Shown here in pieces: positions 24,434 through 32,969 of a stretch of DNA of 64,000 bases. Origin of the DNA: Agrococcus sp. SGAir0287 (GTDB taxonomy: Bacteria > Actinomycetota > Actinomycetes > Actinomycetales > Microbacteriaceae). The stretch covers positions 62,001 through 126,000 of the forward strand of contig NZ_CP027942.1 in NCBI RefSeq assembly GCF_005484985.1. The letters run 5' to 3'. The notes under the pieces were generated by a model. The model did not search any database. It was not told where the DNA came from and was given only the letters and a program-made list of their open reading frames with translations. A program made the position numbers and the translations under genes. Position 1 is the stretch's first letter, and each line of letters starts with the position of its first letter.

Positions 24434-25353
24434 GCGCGGATCCTCGGGTCGAGGGCGGAGTTGATGAGGTCGACGACGAGGCTCGTCGCGAGGAAGATCA
24501 GGATGAGCGCGGTCGAGACGCCGACGACCGTCGGCCCCTCGTGCGTGCGGATGCCCTCGAAGAGCATCTGGCCGATGCCGGGCAGGTTGAAGATGGCCTC
24601 GATGACGACGGTGCCGCCGAGCAGGAAGCCGAGGTCGATCGCGAGGAACGTCAGCACGGGTGCGACGGAGTTGCGCAGCACGTGCACGCCGACGATGTCG
24701 CGTCGGCGCAGGCCCTTCGCGACGAGCGTGCGCACGAAGTCCGACTGCATGGTGTCGATGACGGAGCCGCGTGTGAGCCGTGCGGTCGCGGCGAGCCCGA
24801 AGAGCGCGATGACGATGGCTGGCAGCAGGTACGACGTCGGCCAGCCCGCGCCCGTGCCGGCGATGGGGAACCATCCCAGGCGCAGGCCGAAGATGAGCTG
24901 CGACGCCGAGCCGACGACGAAGACGGGGATGGAGGTGGCGAGGATCGTGCCGACGAGCACGGTCCGGTCGAGCATCGAACCCTTGCGCAGGCCGGCGACG
25001 AGGCCGAGCACGACGCCGACGACCACCTCGATGGCCCACGCGGTGAGCGCGAGGGTGATCGTGACGGGCCAGCGCGCCCCCATGCGCTCCGCCACCGACG
25101 CGCCTTGGAAGGTCGTGCCGAGGTCACCCGTGAGCAGATTGCCGAGGTAGCGCAGGTACTGCAGCCACAGCGGGTCGTCGAGGTGGTACTGCGCGCGGAT
25201 GTTCGCGACGACGTTCTCGGGCAGCGGCCGGTCGCCGCCGAGCGCCGCGATCGGGTCGCCGGGCAGCGAGAAGACCATCGCGTAGATGATGAACGTCACG
25301 CCGACGAACACGATGGCGAGCTCGAGCAGCCTCGCGCCGATCGCGCGGGTCAT
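24430..25353 (-). CDS. Peptide ABC transporter permease (DppB type)
   Basis: The 307-aa permease begins with the conserved first helix (RLLELAIVFVGVTFIIYAMV) followed by LPGDPIAALGG and YHLDDPLWLQYLRYL, and carries the coupling motif DFVRTLVAKGLRRRDIVGVH. Six membrane segments are expected. It forms the channel with the DppC-like protein. The start at 25353 overlaps the M14 peptidase stop codon. Confidence 0.93.
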   Translation of the reverse strand: MTRAIGARLLELAIVFVGVTFIIYAMVFSLPGDPIAALGGDRPLPENVVANIRAQYHLDDPLWLQYLRYLGNLLTGDLGTTFQGASVAERMGARWPVTITLALTAWAIEVVVGVVLGLVAGLRKGSMLDRTVLVGTILATSIPVFVVGSASQLIFGLRLGWFPIAGTGAGWPTSYLLPAIVIALFGLAATARLTRGSVIDTMQSDFVRTLVAKGLRRRDIVGVHVLRNSVAPVLTFLAIDLGFLLGGTVVIEAIFNLPGIGQMLFEGIRTHEGPTVVGVSTALILIFLATSLVVDLINSALDPRIRA

Positions 25354-26795
25354 GCCGTGACCCCTGCGGCGAGCGCCTCGGTCGCGCCGGCGCGCGTGCT
25401 GGCGGCCGCGTCGCGCAGCAGCGACGACGCAGCGAGCGTCGACGCGACCTGCACGCCCACGAGGCTCGCGATCGGCAGCGGCTGCAGGCCCTCGACGGCG
25501 TCGGCCGCGGCGCACCACGCGGCGTAGCGGGCGGCGAGCCGCTCGCGCACGCGGCGCAGCCGCACGGGCGCCGTGCCCGCCTGCACCTCCGCGTCGATCG
25601 CGCGCAGCAGGATGCCGCCGAACCGCAGCTGGAACATCCGCACGACGTCGGCGTTCGAGAAGACCTCCGCGACCGTCGCCTCCCGCTCGGGGTCGAGGAG
25701 CGGCAGGCGCGCGGCCTCCGAGGCCGCGATGTGCGCCATCGCGGGCACGAACGCACGGGATGCGCGCAGGAAGGGCGTCGCGACCGGCAGGTCGGGCTCG
25801 GCCTCGTCGAGCGCCGACTGCAGCACGGCGCCGAGGTCGGCGAGCGCCTGCGACTTCTCGGCGATGACGTCGCGGTAGCGACGGCCGGAGCCGGAGGCGT
25901 CGACCGCGTCGGGGTGCGACCAGTACGGCAGCTCGGCGATGAGGCCGAAGGTGCCGTGCCTGGCGATGTAGTCGGCGGATCCGCCGCCGCCGACCTCGGT
26001 CGAGGGGTCGAGGCCGAGGGACTCGAGGTAGTCGTAGTGCTCGCTGGACAGCGGCGCGCGGTAGACGGCCTGCGCGAGCGCCTCGAGGTCGGGCGACTCG
26101 GGCTCGCCCGCGTCGAGCGGCAGGTCGAGCGCCGCGGGGATGGCGTGCAGCGCATCCACGATGCCCTCGAGCGGGCGGGTGACGTAGTAGTAGACGCCGC
26201 CGAGCTCGGCGTTGTGCAGGCCGACGAGCAGGTCGGGCGTCGTCGCGTCGATGAGCCGCATGAGCGCCTGCGTCTCGGGCATCACGCGGTCGAACCAGGC
26301 GTCCTTGTGCGCGAACGGGAACGACCACTCCACCTGCTCGTCGGGAGCGGGGCGGTAGAAGCGGCGCGCATAGGCGATGCGATCGCCGGGGGCGGCGAAC
26401 CAGCCCTCGTTGAGGCGCGTGCCGTCGGGGTCGATGCACGGCACGAGGTGCCAGGTGGCGTCGTGGGCGGCGCGCAGCGCGTCGTCGGCGACGAGCTCGC
26501 GGGCCAGGTGCTGCAGGGTACGGAAGCCGATGGGCTCGTTGGGGTGCACGCCGCCGACCATGATCACGTCCCGCGAGCCCGAGCCGATCGCGTAGGCGTG
26601 GATGGGCTCGCCGAGCCGGGAGGTGCCGATGCGCTGCGCGCGCACGAGGTCCGGATGCGCAGCGGCGAGCCCGGCGAAGTCGGCGAGCAGGGCGTCGACC
26701 GTGGGGAAGTCGTGCGTCTCGGGCACGCGCTGCGCCCGCGCGATCGCGTCGGCGAGGGTGCCCGGGGCGGGCTGCGGGGTGACGGTGTCGGTCAC
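25350..26795 (-). CDS. M14 family zinc carboxypeptidase-like protein
   Basis: The 481-aa protein resembles zinc carboxypeptidases. The metal-binding HxxE is GGVHPNEPIG near residue 84, the third ligand His is in LLVGLHNAEL, and a candidate catalytic Glu is in IAELPYW. The last 180 residues are a helical extension not needed for catalysis. No signal peptide is present, so it should act on peptides after import. GTG 26795 is the start. A hairpin in the 110-bp gap upstream separates it from the binding-protein gene, which may lower its expression relative to that gene. Confidence 0.87.
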   Translation of the reverse strand: MTDTVTPQPAPGTLADAIARAQRVPETHDFPTVDALLADFAGLAAAHPDLVRAQRIGTSRLGEPIHAYAIGSGSRDVIMVGGVHPNEPIGFRTLQHLARELVADDALRAAHDATWHLVPCIDPDGTRLNEGWFAAPGDRIAYARRFYRPAPDEQVEWSFPFAHKDAWFDRVMPETQALMRLIDATTPDLLVGLHNAELGGVYYYVTRPLEGIVDALHAIPAALDLPLDAGEPESPDLEALAQAVYRAPLSSEHYDYLESLGLDPSTEVGGGGSADYIARHGTFGLIAELPYWSHPDAVDASGSGRRYRDVIAEKSQALADLGAVLQSALDEAEPDLPVATPFLRASRAFVPAMAHIAASEAARLPLLDPEREATVAEVFSNADVVRMFQLRFGGILLRAIDAEVQAGTAPVRLRRVRERLAARYAAWCAAADAVEGLQPLPIASLVGVQVASTLAASSLLRDAAASTRAGATEALAAGVTA

Positions 26796-26852
26796 GAGGG
26801 TCTCTTTCGATGCTGCGGGTGCTCGGCGCGCTCGCGCGTGCCGGGCGGGGTG

Positions 26853-26887
26853 CCGGCGGGGCGACCTCGTCGAGGCCGCCCCGCCGG
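26853..26887 (-). terminator. Intercistronic hairpin after the binding-protein gene
   Basis: CCGGCGGGGCG (26853-26863) pairs with CGCCCCGCCGG (26877-26887), and the loop contains a further CCTCG/CGAGG stem. It lies between the solute-binding-protein gene and the M14 gene. There is no T-tract. A partial terminator or mRNA stabiliser that favours the binding protein is the usual reading. Confidence 0.6.
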
Positions 26888-26904
26888 TGCGATGGGCTCG
26901 TCGA

Positions 26905-28494
26905 TCAGTCGGCGAGCACGATCTCCCGCAGGGTCGGGTTGCCGACGGGCGAGGTCACGAGGTCGGCGATGCGCTCCGACGTGACGTACGAGTACGTCTC
27001 GAAGAAGAGCGGCACGGCCGGGAACTCCGCCTGGATGATCTCCTGCACGTCGGCGTACGCGGTGCCGTCGCCCGACGGGTCGGCGTCGGCCACGGACATC
27101 GCCTGGGCGACCTCGTCGGAGTAGAACGGGATGCAGTTGTCGCACCCGCCGCCCTCGATGAAGAAGACGCGCAGGGTCGCCTGCTGGCTCGGGTACAGCG
27201 CGCCCCAGCGGCTGAAGTACGGTGCGTCGATGTCGCCGGCGGTGCGGGTGGCGAGGAACTCCGCCCAGTCGGCCGAGGGACGGATCGACGCGTCGATGCC
27301 GAGGTTCTGGCGCAGCTGGTTCGCGATCGCCTCGTACAGCGGGTCGAGCCCGCCGCCACCGGGGAAGTAGATCTCCATCGAGCCCTCGAAGCCGCCGGCC
27401 TCCGCGAGCAGCGCCGCGGCCGCCTCGGGGTCGTACTCGCAGTACTCGCCGCAGATGCCCTCGGGCGTGCCGGGCTCGATCGCGGGCGTCCACGCCGTGG
27501 CGGGCTCGTAGGTGCCGCCGTACACGACGTCGATGATCGTCTCGCGGTCGATGGCCATCGAGATCGCCTGACGCACCCGCACGTCCTGATAGCGCTCGTC
27601 CCACAGCGGCAGGCCGAGGAACGAGATCCCGGGCGCCTCGAACGAGTAGAGGCGGTCGCCGAAGTCGCCCTCCGCCTGCGTCAGGCGGCTCGCGGGGACG
27701 CCGTTGACGTCGAGGTTGCCGGCGAGCACGTCGGTGTAGGCCGTCGCGTCGTCGGTGTAGGGCACGAACGAGATCTGGTCGATCGTCGGCTCGTCGCCGG
27801 CGAAGTCCTCGTATGCGGTGACGACGATCGTCTCGTTCTCGACGTAGTCGTCGACCATCTCGAACGGTCCGTTGCCGATCGGGTGCGTGTTGTACGCGTC
27901 GAGGTCCTCCATCGCCGACTCGGGCATGGGGTAGAACGCCGTCATCGCCTGCGAGACCTGCAGCGGGAACTGGCCGTCGGGGCCGGCGAGCTCGACGGTG
28001 AAGGTGGTGTCGTCGACGACCGCGAGGCCCGACATCTCGTCGGTCGTTGGCTCGCCCTCGGCGGGGTTGAGGTCGGCGTAGCCGACGATGTTCGCGAGCT
28101 GGCCCGAGTTCTCCATCGCGTTGGGGCCGTATGCGACGGCGTTCCACGAGTCGACGTACGACTGCGCCGTGACGGGCGTGCCGTCGTGGAAGGTCCAGCC
28201 GTCGCGCAGCGTGATCGTCCACGTGATGGCGTCGTCAGACTCCACCGACTCGGCCTGCACGTAGTCGAGCGAGCCATCGTTGTTCAGGAACGTCAGCGGC
28301 GACCAGACGGCCATGTTGAAGTCGAACGCGACCGACTGGCGACCGGGTACGAGCAGCTGCGGGTCGGTCGTGCCGTAGCTGATGGCGTTCTCGGAGGAGG
28401 AGGCGTCGGTGCCGCCGCCACCTCCCGAGCATGCGGTGATGGCGATCGCCGAGGCCGCGATGGCCCCGACGAGCGCGAGACGGGTGCGCTGCAT
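26905..28494 (-). CDS. Peptide ABC transporter substrate-binding lipoprotein
   Basis: The 529-aa family-5 solute-binding protein has a lipoprotein signal (LVGAIAASAIAITACSGGGG, lipobox Cys at residue 22) and the class features TWTITLRDGWTFHDGTPVTA, DVRVRQAISMAIDRETII and Gly/Asp-rich loops. It captures peptides or similar solutes outside the membrane and hands them to DppBC. A good Shine-Dalgarno (AGGAGACCACC) precedes the ATG. It is the first gene of the operon that runs down to 19805. Confidence 0.93.
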   Translation of the reverse strand: MQRTRLALVGAIAASAIAITACSGGGGGTDASSSENAISYGTTDPQLLVPGRQSVAFDFNMAVWSPLTFLNNDGSLDYVQAESVESDDAITWTITLRDGWTFHDGTPVTAQSYVDSWNAVAYGPNAMENSGQLANIVGYADLNPAEGEPTTDEMSGLAVVDDTTFTVELAGPDGQFPLQVSQAMTAFYPMPESAMEDLDAYNTHPIGNGPFEMVDDYVENETIVVTAYEDFAGDEPTIDQISFVPYTDDATAYTDVLAGNLDVNGVPASRLTQAEGDFGDRLYSFEAPGISFLGLPLWDERYQDVRVRQAISMAIDRETIIDVVYGGTYEPATAWTPAIEPGTPEGICGEYCEYDPEAAAALLAEAGGFEGSMEIYFPGGGGLDPLYEAIANQLRQNLGIDASIRPSADWAEFLATRTAGDIDAPYFSRWGALYPSQQATLRVFFIEGGGCDNCIPFYSDEVAQAMSVADADPSGDGTAYADVQEIIQAEFPAVPLFFETYSYVTSERIADLVTSPVGNPTLREIVLAD

Positions 28495-28818
28495 GGTGGT
28501 CTCCTGGTGCTGAGGGATGCGAACGACGTCGCGACGGGTGCTGGCGTCGAGAGCCGTTGCAGGTCAGTGAACGCCCGTCGCCGCGCGCACGTCAAGCAAT
28601 CGGTTCAGAAGTTTCACGAATGACTGAAAGTTTTACGTCGCCGAAACACGCGTCGTGTCGGACAGGTGCTCTCCGGTGGCGCCGTCGGTCACGCGTGTCG
28701 TCTATCGGCGATCGAGCGTGCAGGATGCGTCGCGGGAGCCGTCCCGTCGCGCAGGATGCCCAACGACGCAGCGCGGTCCGCCTCGACTCGCGCAGTCGTG
28801 CCGATACGAAGCACTCGC
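28495..28818. other. Divergent intergenic region, left part
   Basis: This gene-free stretch separates the peptide-import operon (minus) from rraA (plus). It is AT-richer near 28590-28640 (GTTTCACGAATGACTGAAAG), where promoter elements of the binding-protein gene probably lie, but I could not single out a convincing -35/-10 pair. Confidence 0.4.
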
Positions 28819-28866
28819 TATGCTGTTGCGCATCATGAAGCATGCTTTCGTGATGTGAAGCATGCA
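28819..28866 (+). promoter_or_regulatory. rraA promoter with IclR-type operator candidates
   Basis: A -10-like TATGCT (28819-28824) is followed by the near-palindrome CATCATGAAGCATGC plus TTTCGTGATG (28831-28855), centred on GCATGC, and then another TGAAGCATGC (28856-28865). TGAAGC/GCTTCA half-sites recur before the TRAP gene at 30348-30359. The position overlapping the start of transcription suggests repression by the IclR regulator encoded next to rraA. Confidence 0.5.
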
Positions 28867-28887
28867 CGCGACGAGGAGGTCCGCACC

Positions 28888-29469
28888 ATGTCCGACGCCC
28901 GCGCATCCATCGAGCGACTGCGAGCCCTGCCGGCGGCCAACGTCGGCGACGCCATGGGGCGCCTCGGCGTCGTCGACGCCGGAGTGCAGCCCGTCTGGCG
29001 CGGCGCGCATCTCGTCGGGCCCGCCGTCACCGTCGAGGTGGCAGCAGGCGACAACCTGGGCATCCACGAGGCGCTCGCGACCGTGGGCGAGGGTGACGTC
29101 CTCGTGGTGAACGGCCACGGCGGCGACCGTGCGCTCATCGGCGAGCTGATCGCCGAGCGGCTGCGGGTGCGCGGCTGCGCCGGCATCGTCGTCGACGGCG
29201 TCGTGCGCGACGTCGACGACCTCGAGGAGCTCGGCTTCCCGACCTTCGCGCGCGGCTCGTCGCCCGCCGGCCCCTTCAAGCACGGCCCGCATCGCATCGG
29301 CGTGCCCGTCGCGATCGGCGGCGTCGTCGTCGCCCCGGGCGACGTGATCGTCGCCGACGGCGACGGCGTCGTCGTCGTGCCGCGCGACGAGCTCTTGGCC
29401 GTGGTCGAGCGCGCCGAGGCGAAGCACGCCGACGAGAGTGCGATCCGCAGGTCGATCGTCGCCGGCTGA
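28888..29469 (+). CDS. RraA-family protein (HMG/CHA-aldolase-like)
   Basis: The 193-aa protein belongs to the RraA/aldolase family: ANVGDAMGRLGVVDAG, GDNLGIHEALATVGEGDVLV, GCAGIVVDGVVRDVDDLEEL and GDVIVADGDGVVVVPRDE. The GVVRD stretch carries the Arg and Asp used by 4-hydroxy-4-methyl-2-oxoglutarate aldolases for substrate and metal. Besides aldolases, relatives decarboxylate oxaloacetate or inhibit RNase E. Association with an IclR regulator, a TRAP-type transporter and a dehydrogenase favours a metabolic aldolase/decarboxylase. GAGGAGG is 8 nt before the ATG. Confidence 0.87.
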   Translation: MSDARASIERLRALPAANVGDAMGRLGVVDAGVQPVWRGAHLVGPAVTVEVAAGDNLGIHEALATVGEGDVLVVNGHGGDRALIGELIAERLRVRGCAGIVVDGVVRDVDDLEELGFPTFARGSSPAGPFKHGPHRIGVPVAIGGVVVAPGDVIVADGDGVVVVPRDELLAVVERAEAKHADESAIRRSIVAG

Positions 29470-29525
29470 CGACGGCGCGCGCGCCGGGCGCGGCGCTTCT
29501 GCGTCGCGCCCGGGATGATGGGGAC

Positions 29526-30281
29526 ATGCCCGACGCATCCGACGCCTCCCAGCCGACCGTGCGCAGCGTCGAGCGGGCGCTCGACATCCTCGAGGTGCTC
29601 GAGCGCTCGACGGCTCCGCTGCGCCTCGTCGACCTCGCGAAGGGCACGGGCCTGCATGCCGCGACCGTGCTGCGGCTCGCGGGCGTGCTGCAGCGACGCG
29701 GGCTCGTCGAGCACGAGGCCGGGGAGTTCCGGCTCGGCGCTGCCGCGCTGGGTGCGGCGCACCGCTACCTGCAGTCCGACCCCCTCGTGCTGCGCGCGCG
29801 CCCGCACCTGCAGGAGCTCAGCACCACGACGGGGCTGACGAGCTCGCTCTACCGGCGGCTCTCCGCGGAGCGGATCCTCGTCGCGCGCGTCGACGGCGTC
29901 GATCCGGTGCGCTACCAGCTGCCACTCGGTCGACGCCTTCCGCTGCACGTCGGCGCCGGCCGCGCGATCCTCGCCTTCCTGCCCGACGAGGAACGGGAGG
30001 CGCTGCTCGAGGTGCAGGACGACTTCACGACGGCCGACGGCGCGGCAGTGTCGCGCGCCGACCTTCGCGCATCCGTCGATGCCGCGCGCGAGCGCGGATT
30101 CCACGTCTCGGTCGGCGAGCGCGCCGTAGGCGTCGTGACGATCAGCGTGCCCGTGCTCGACGCCGAGCGTCGCGTGCTCGGGGCGCTCTCGGCCCTCGGC
30201 CCCGACGAGTCGCACTCGCCGGCGAGCCTCGAGCGGTGGGCGCCCGAGCTGCGCCGCGCGGCGGCGGCCATCGCGGCCTGA
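29526..30281 (+). CDS. IclR-family transcriptional regulator
   Basis: The 251-aa protein has the IclR HTH (RSVERALDILEVLERSTAPL, LAKGTGLHAATVLRLAGVLQ) and the C-terminal effector domain (RRLPLHVGAGRAILAFLPDE, AVGVVTISVPVLDAERRVLG). It most likely controls rraA on one side and the TRAP gene on the other in response to an aromatic or small carboxylic acid. Its ATG is 6 nt after GATGAT, a poor match to the leaderless -10 pattern seen elsewhere. Confidence 0.9.
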   Translation: MPDASDASQPTVRSVERALDILEVLERSTAPLRLVDLAKGTGLHAATVLRLAGVLQRRGLVEHEAGEFRLGAAALGAAHRYLQSDPLVLRARPHLQELSTTTGLTSSLYRRLSAERILVARVDGVDPVRYQLPLGRRLPLHVGAGRAILAFLPDEEREALLEVQDDFTTADGAAVSRADLRASVDAARERGFHVSVGERAVGVVTISVPVLDAERRVLGALSALGPDESHSPASLERWAPELRRAAAAIAA

Positions 30282-30318
30282 TCCGACCGCTCGCTCGTTC
30301 GTTCGCCGGGCTGCCCGC

Positions 30319-30405
30319 TTGACAGCGGCTGGCGTCGCCGTGTCATGATGAGGCTTCATTCAGCGCAAGACCATTGCACTGCATGAAACTCGGGTTTCGA
30401 CCCGA
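30319..30405 (+). promoter_or_regulatory. Promoter, half-sites and UUCG hairpin ahead of the TRAP gene
   Basis: A perfect -35 TTGACA (30319-30324) is followed 19 bp later by CATGAT (30344-30349). ATGAGGCTTCAT (30348-30359) is a near-palindrome sharing the GCTTCA half-site of the rraA operator. In the leader, TCGGGT-TTCG-ACCCGA (30390-30405) forms a six-pair stem with a UUCG-type tetraloop. Confidence 0.5.
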
Positions 30406-30479
30406 CGACCGAAATCTTCAGCGAAGGGGCTGCGAGTGATCCACGACGACGTGCATCTGCGATCCGAGGGGCTGGGCGC

Positions 30480-31826
30480 ATGCCGGTAGCGCTCATCGCC
30501 CTCTTCGTCTTCCTCGTCGTGATCGTCGTCTGGAACGTCGTGATCAAGCGCAGCATGGCCGAGGCCATGGTGATCGGCTTCGTCGCGACGACGATCTTCG
30601 CCGGCCTCCAGGCGCCGCAGGTCGCCGCCGAGGCGATCGTCGCCGCGAGCGACAACGAGATCATGTACGCCGCGATCGCGTTCATCTTCATGACGTACCT
30701 CGTGGAGCGCACGGGCACGATCACGCGACTCATCGAGATCCTCACCGCGGCGCTCGGGCGACTCCGCGGCGGACCCGCGATCGTCGACACCGTCGCGTCC
30801 GGCGCGATGGGCGCCGTCGCCGGCGGGTCGAACACCGGCAACGCCGCGACGAGCGGCGTCATCACAGGACCGTGGATGACTCGGACGGGCTGGAGCAAGG
30901 CGCGGGCCGCCACCGTCATCGCCGGCAACGCCGGTCTCGGTGCCGCGCTCCCGCCCAGTGCCTCGATGGTCATCATGATCGGCTTCGCCGGGAGCCTCGT
31001 CACGACGAGCTCGGTGTACATCGCCCTCTTCGTCGCCGGCGTCTACCAGTTCCTCATCCGCATGGTGCTCATCGCGTGGTTCGTCCGTCGGGACGGCATC
31101 CAGCGCGTCGACGACGAGGCGCAGACGCCCGTGCGCGAGGCCGTGCGCCGCAACTGGCCGACGATGCTCATCTTCCTCGGCGCCGTGGTGCCCGTCTCGA
31201 TCACGATCGGCCCGCTTGCAGACCTCCTCGCGACGTCGCCGCTCGCCGACGCGATGGGATCGGTCTCGCTCATCACGTGGATCCCGGTGCTCATCATCCT
31301 CATCAGCGCGATCGTCGGCTGGCGCGAGCTGCCGCGCACGCCGCGTCAGTGGTGGGAGTTCCTCGGCGGCGCTGCGTCGAAGTACTACGCGATCGGTGCG
31401 CTGCTGTTCTTCGCCATCGCCGCGAGCGAGGTCCTCACGTCGCTCGGCCTCGCCGACGACGTCGACCGGCTGCTCGGTCCGCTCGACATCCCCGCGTGGC
31501 TGCTCGTCGTCATCGTCGGCTTCTTCGTGGTGCTCGTGGCGGGCCCGCTGTCGTCCTCGGCGACCCTCAGCGCCGTCGGCCAGGTCTCGCTCGTGACGCT
31601 CGTCGCGGCCGGCATCGACCCGCTGCTCGCCGTCATCGCGATCCTCGTCTTCGCCTCGACCGAGGGAGCGTCGCCGCCCGCGTCGGGCGCGATCTTCGTC
31701 GCGAGCGGCATCACGGGTGCGAAGCCCGAGCAGACCTTCATCCCGCTCGTCGTGTACTACGTGCTGCCGTTCTTCATCCTCGGCGTGCTCATCGCGCTGG
31801 GCATCGTCCCCGTCCCGATCACCTAG
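30480..31826 (+). CDS. TRAP-type transporter large permease subunit (DctM-like)
   Basis: The 448-aa membrane protein has about twelve hydrophobic segments and the DctM motif region GGSNTGNAATSGVITGPWM, followed by AGNAGLGAALPPSASMVIMI, repeated in weaker form in the second half (STEGASPPASGAIFVASGI). It is expected to catalyse sodium- or proton-driven uptake of a carboxylate. TRAP systems need a binding protein (DctP), and none is encoded in this cluster; the small subunit is replaced by a 79-aa protein. Family placement is good; mechanism without DctP is open. Confidence 0.82.
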   Translation: MPVALIALFVFLVVIVVWNVVIKRSMAEAMVIGFVATTIFAGLQAPQVAAEAIVAASDNEIMYAAIAFIFMTYLVERTGTITRLIEILTAALGRLRGGPAIVDTVASGAMGAVAGGSNTGNAATSGVITGPWMTRTGWSKARAATVIAGNAGLGAALPPSASMVIMIGFAGSLVTTSSVYIALFVAGVYQFLIRMVLIAWFVRRDGIQRVDDEAQTPVREAVRRNWPTMLIFLGAVVPVSITIGPLADLLATSPLADAMGSVSLITWIPVLIILISAIVGWRELPRTPRQWWEFLGGAASKYYAIGALLFFAIAASEVLTSLGLADDVDRLLGPLDIPAWLLVVIVGFFVVLVAGPLSSSATLSAVGQVSLVTLVAAGIDPLLAVIAILVFASTEGASPPASGAIFVASGITGAKPEQTFIPLVVYYVLPFFILGVLIALGIVPVPIT

Positions 31827-31837
31827 GAGGCTCCGCC

Positions 31838-32077
31838 ATGCGCACCACCCTCGACCGCATCGTCACGGGCCTGTTCGCAGCGGCGATGGGCATCTTCCTC
31901 CTGCTCGCGATCGCGCTCGTGCTCCTGCAGCTCGTCGGCGTCGTCACGGTGCAGCCCGCGCTCGTCGTGGCCGCCGAGACATGGCTGAAGAGCCCGAGCA
32001 TCCTCGCCGCCGTCGCCGTCGCCATCCTCGGCTACGTGCTGTTCAACGTCCGCGGCGAGCAGCCCTCCGACGGCTGA
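31838..32077 (+). CDS. Small two-helix membrane protein, partner of the TRAP permease
   Basis: The 79-aa protein has two hydrophobic segments (about 10-38 and 53-70) with a short loop. It follows the DctM-like gene by 11 bp with AGGAGG before the ATG. Its position corresponds to the small subunit DctQ, but DctQ has four helices and about 160 residues, so this is either a reduced version or an unrelated accessory. No close family is recognised. Confidence 0.7.
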   Translation: MRTTLDRIVTGLFAAAMGIFLLLAIALVLLQLVGVVTVQPALVVAAETWLKSPSILAAVAVAILGYVLFNVRGEQPSDG

Positions 32078-32111
32078 TCGACCCCGACCCCATCCACACG
32101 AAGGAGCATCC

Positions 32112-32879
32112 ATGCGGATCGCCATCCTCGGCCTCGGCGAGGCCGGAGCCCTGTACGCGAGCGCCGCCGTCGCGGCCGGTCACACGGTGACGGGCTTCGA
32201 CCCGTTCGCCCAGACCACGCCCGACGGCGTCGAGCGTGCCGCGTCGACCGGCGAGGCCGTCGCGGAGGCCGACCTCGTCGTCGCGCTCACGGCCGCATCG
32301 CTGAGCGAGCAGGTCGCGGACGAGTCGCTGCAGGCGATGCGCGCGGGCGCGACATACGCCGACTTCACGACGGCGGATCCCGCGATCATGCGCGCCGTCG
32401 CGGCGCGTGCCGTGCAGCACGACGTCGCCTTCGCGGACGTCGCGATCCTCGGGCCGGTGCCGGTCAAGGGCGCGGCGACCGACGTCATCGTCAGCGGCAC
32501 GGGCGCCGAGTCGGCGCGCACGCTGCTCGAGGAGCTCGGAGCGAGCGTCGAGCTGCTCGACGACGAGGCGGGTGCCGCCACGTCGCACAAGCTGCTGCGC
32601 AGCATCCTCATGAAGGGTCTCGCCTCGGTCGTGCTCGAGGCGGTCGCGGCCGGCAGGGCCGCGGGTGCCGAGGAGTGGATCCGCGCGCAGATCGCACGGC
32701 AGCTCGCGGGCGACGGCGAGGCGACGATCCGACGCTTCGAGGTCGGCACCCCCAAGCACGCCGCGCGCCGCGCGCACGAGATGGCGTCGGTCGTGCGGCA
32801 TCTCGACGGGCTGGGCGTGCCCGCCGAGATGTCGGACGCGACGCGTCGCGCGCTCGAGCGCATGACCGAGGCGGGCTGA
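32112..32879 (+). CDS. NAD(P)-dependent 3-hydroxyacid dehydrogenase-like protein
   Basis: The 255-aa protein has an N-terminal NAD(P) Rossmann motif (MRIAILGLGEAGALYASAAV) and the 6-phosphogluconate/3-hydroxyisobutyrate dehydrogenase layout, with ATYADFTTADPAIMRAV and a helical C-terminal domain containing the active-site Lys region SHKLLRSILMKGL. It is shorter than full beta-hydroxyacid dehydrogenases (about 290 aa). With RraA and the carboxylate transporter it suggests oxidation or reduction of a hydroxy acid. AAGGAG precedes the ATG. Confidence 0.82.
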   Translation: MRIAILGLGEAGALYASAAVAAGHTVTGFDPFAQTTPDGVERAASTGEAVAEADLVVALTAASLSEQVADESLQAMRAGATYADFTTADPAIMRAVAARAVQHDVAFADVAILGPVPVKGAATDVIVSGTGAESARTLLEELGASVELLDDEAGAATSHKLLRSILMKGLASVVLEAVAAGRAAGAEEWIRAQIARQLAGDGEATIRRFEVGTPKHAARRAHEMASVVRHLDGLGVPAEMSDATRRALERMTEAG

Positions 32880-32969
32880 CCAGACCGCCTCGTCGAACCC
32901 GCGCGTGAGCGCGGCATCGCGTGCGAGGAGCGCGCGACGACCCGCTCACGTGCGGATTCGAAGAGGTCG

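Noticed and set aside
32904..32950. Terminator between the dehydrogenase and OYE genes
   Set aside because: Only an 8-bp stem (CGTGAGCG/CGCTCACG) with a 31-base loop is present, too weak to list as a feature.
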